DNA of 64,000 nt from Rhodococcus oryzae (GTDB lineage Bacteria; Actinomycetota; Actinomycetes; Mycobacteriales; Mycobacteriaceae): positions 124,001 through 188,000 of the forward strand of contig NZ_SUMD01000006.1 in assembly GCF_005049235.1 (NCBI RefSeq), read 5' to 3'. Below, piece by piece: positions 63,461 to 64,000 of this stretch; within the stretch, counting starts at the first letter, position 1, and every line of letters begins with the position of its first letter. The translations under genes and the position numbers were made by a program. The notes beneath the pieces are model-generated. The model worked only from the letters and a program-made list of their open reading frames with translations. It had not been told where the DNA came from and ran no database searches.

Positions 63461-64000
63461 ATGTCTTCCGCTGTCCCCCTGAACCTGGGCATCGCCCGTT
63501 CCAGCGCCCCTGCTCCGGGCGGCTCCGGCAAGCGCGTCCTGCTCGCCGAACCACGTGGATACTGTGCGGGTGTCGACCGTGCGGTCGAGACGGTCGAGCG
63601 GGCCCTCGAGAAGCACGGCGCGCCGATCTACGTGCGCAAGGAGATCGTGCACAACCGGCACGTGGTCGAGACGCTGTCTGACCGCGGCGTCGTCTTCGTC
63701 GACGAGACCGACGAGGTGCCGGAGGGCTCGCTGTTGGTGTTCTCCGCCCACGGGGTGTCGCCCGCCGTGCACGAGTCGGCGGCCGAGCGCAACCTCAAGA
63801 CCATCGACGCGACCTGCCCGCTGGTGACGAAGGTGCACCAGGAGGCCAAGCGGTTCGCGCGGGACGACTACGACATCCTGCTGATCGGACACGAGGGCCA
63901 CGAGGAAGTCGAGGGCACCGCGGGCGAGGCCCCTGACCACGTCCAGTTGGTGGACGGACCCGAGTCGGTCGACGCCGTCACCGTGCGCGACGAGTCGAAG
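63461..64000 (+). CDS. ispH: 4-hydroxy-3-methylbut-2-enyl diphosphate reductase, N-terminal part
   Basis: IspH is the iron-sulfur enzyme that ends the MEP pathway and makes IPP and DMAPP, the isoprenoid precursors used by uppS. The gene runs off the right edge after 180 codons. Visible hallmarks: the first cluster Cys in [35 protein letters not shown] (conserved His), [11 protein letters not shown] (second Cys) and [17 protein letters not shown]. It is divergent from the lipid-droplet protein gene and corresponds to lytB2 (Rv1110). Start ATG 63461. Confidence 0.95.
   Translation, partial: MSSAVPLNLGIARSSAPAPGGSGKRVLLAEPRGYCAGVDRAVETVERALEKHGAPIYVRKEIVHNRHVVETLSDRGVVFVDETDEVPEGSLLVFSAHGVSPAVHESAAERNLKTIDATCPLVTKVHQEAKRFARDDYDILLIGHEGHEEVEGTAGEAPDHVQLVDGPESVDAVTVRDESK

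Overview
The window is GC-rich actinobacterial DNA from the mycolic-acid-producing group (Mycobacteriales), most likely a Rhodococcus or a close relative such as Nocardia or Gordonia. The evidence is gene content: two antigen-85-type mycolyltransferases, mycothiol S-conjugate amidase, three wax-ester/diacylglycerol acyltransferases, a lipid-droplet-associated protein next to xseA, DUF4307, DUF4245 and DUF5709 proteins, and frequent GTG starts. The gene order, compared from memory with Mycobacterium tuberculosis Rv1021-Rv1110, is strikingly parallel. The species cannot be fixed from the sequence alone.

Layout. 1-8340: end of mazG, then an iron-uptake operon on the minus strand (efeU-efeO-efeB) with two IdeR-like iron boxes in front of efeU, then lpqU-eno-ftsB/divIC-like-DUF501-ppx. 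8341-22723 is lineage-specific: an M23 endopeptidase, a tRNA-Leu(UAA), a secreted S1 protease, several small proteins, a DUF1254 protein, two WS/DGAT genes around a second M23 endopeptidase, an rRNA-methyltransferase-like gene, DUF5709, a Bax-inhibitor-1-like membrane protein, and a DUF559 gene bracketed by identical hairpins. 22724-28382: fadA3-like thiolase, SGNH esterase, cbs, a lipoprotein and metB (transsulfuration). 28467-33186: ilvA, a three-gene exported redox-like cluster (small exported protein, ApbE, DM13) and a lytic transglycosylase-NlpC/P60 fusion. 33265-37879: greA, DUF4307, mca, a small membrane protein and a DUF255/thioredoxin protein. 37910-42088 (minus strand): a third WS/DGAT, two tiny genes for 41- and 38-residue proteins, then two tandem mycolyltransferases. 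42239-64000: hemolysin III, uppS, coaA, a DUF885 metallopeptidase-like protein, glyA, phoH2, a SNF2/SWIM pair, an epoxide-hydrolase-like protein, an L,D-transpeptidase-like protein, SnoaL, fumC, glpX, secreted and membrane hypotheticals, a Dabb pair, an amidohydrolase, xseB-xseA, a lipid-droplet protein and the start of ispH.

Themes. Much of the accessory content concerns the cell envelope: mycolate transfer, peptidoglycan cleavage and cross-linking, polyprenyl phosphate and storage lipid. The most interesting point is the pair of very short genes at 40072-40188 and 40301-40426. Each has a strong ribosome binding site and a similar N-terminus (MGSxG), and both lie directly upstream of two mycolyltransferases. 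This resembles the small, signal-less, O-mycoloylated PorA/PorH channel peptides of corynebacteria. Other noteworthy signals are a shared structured-looking leader in front of the two M23 genes, a family of near-perfect palindromes at gene ends, and a tRNA-Leu(UAA) with a short variable loop.
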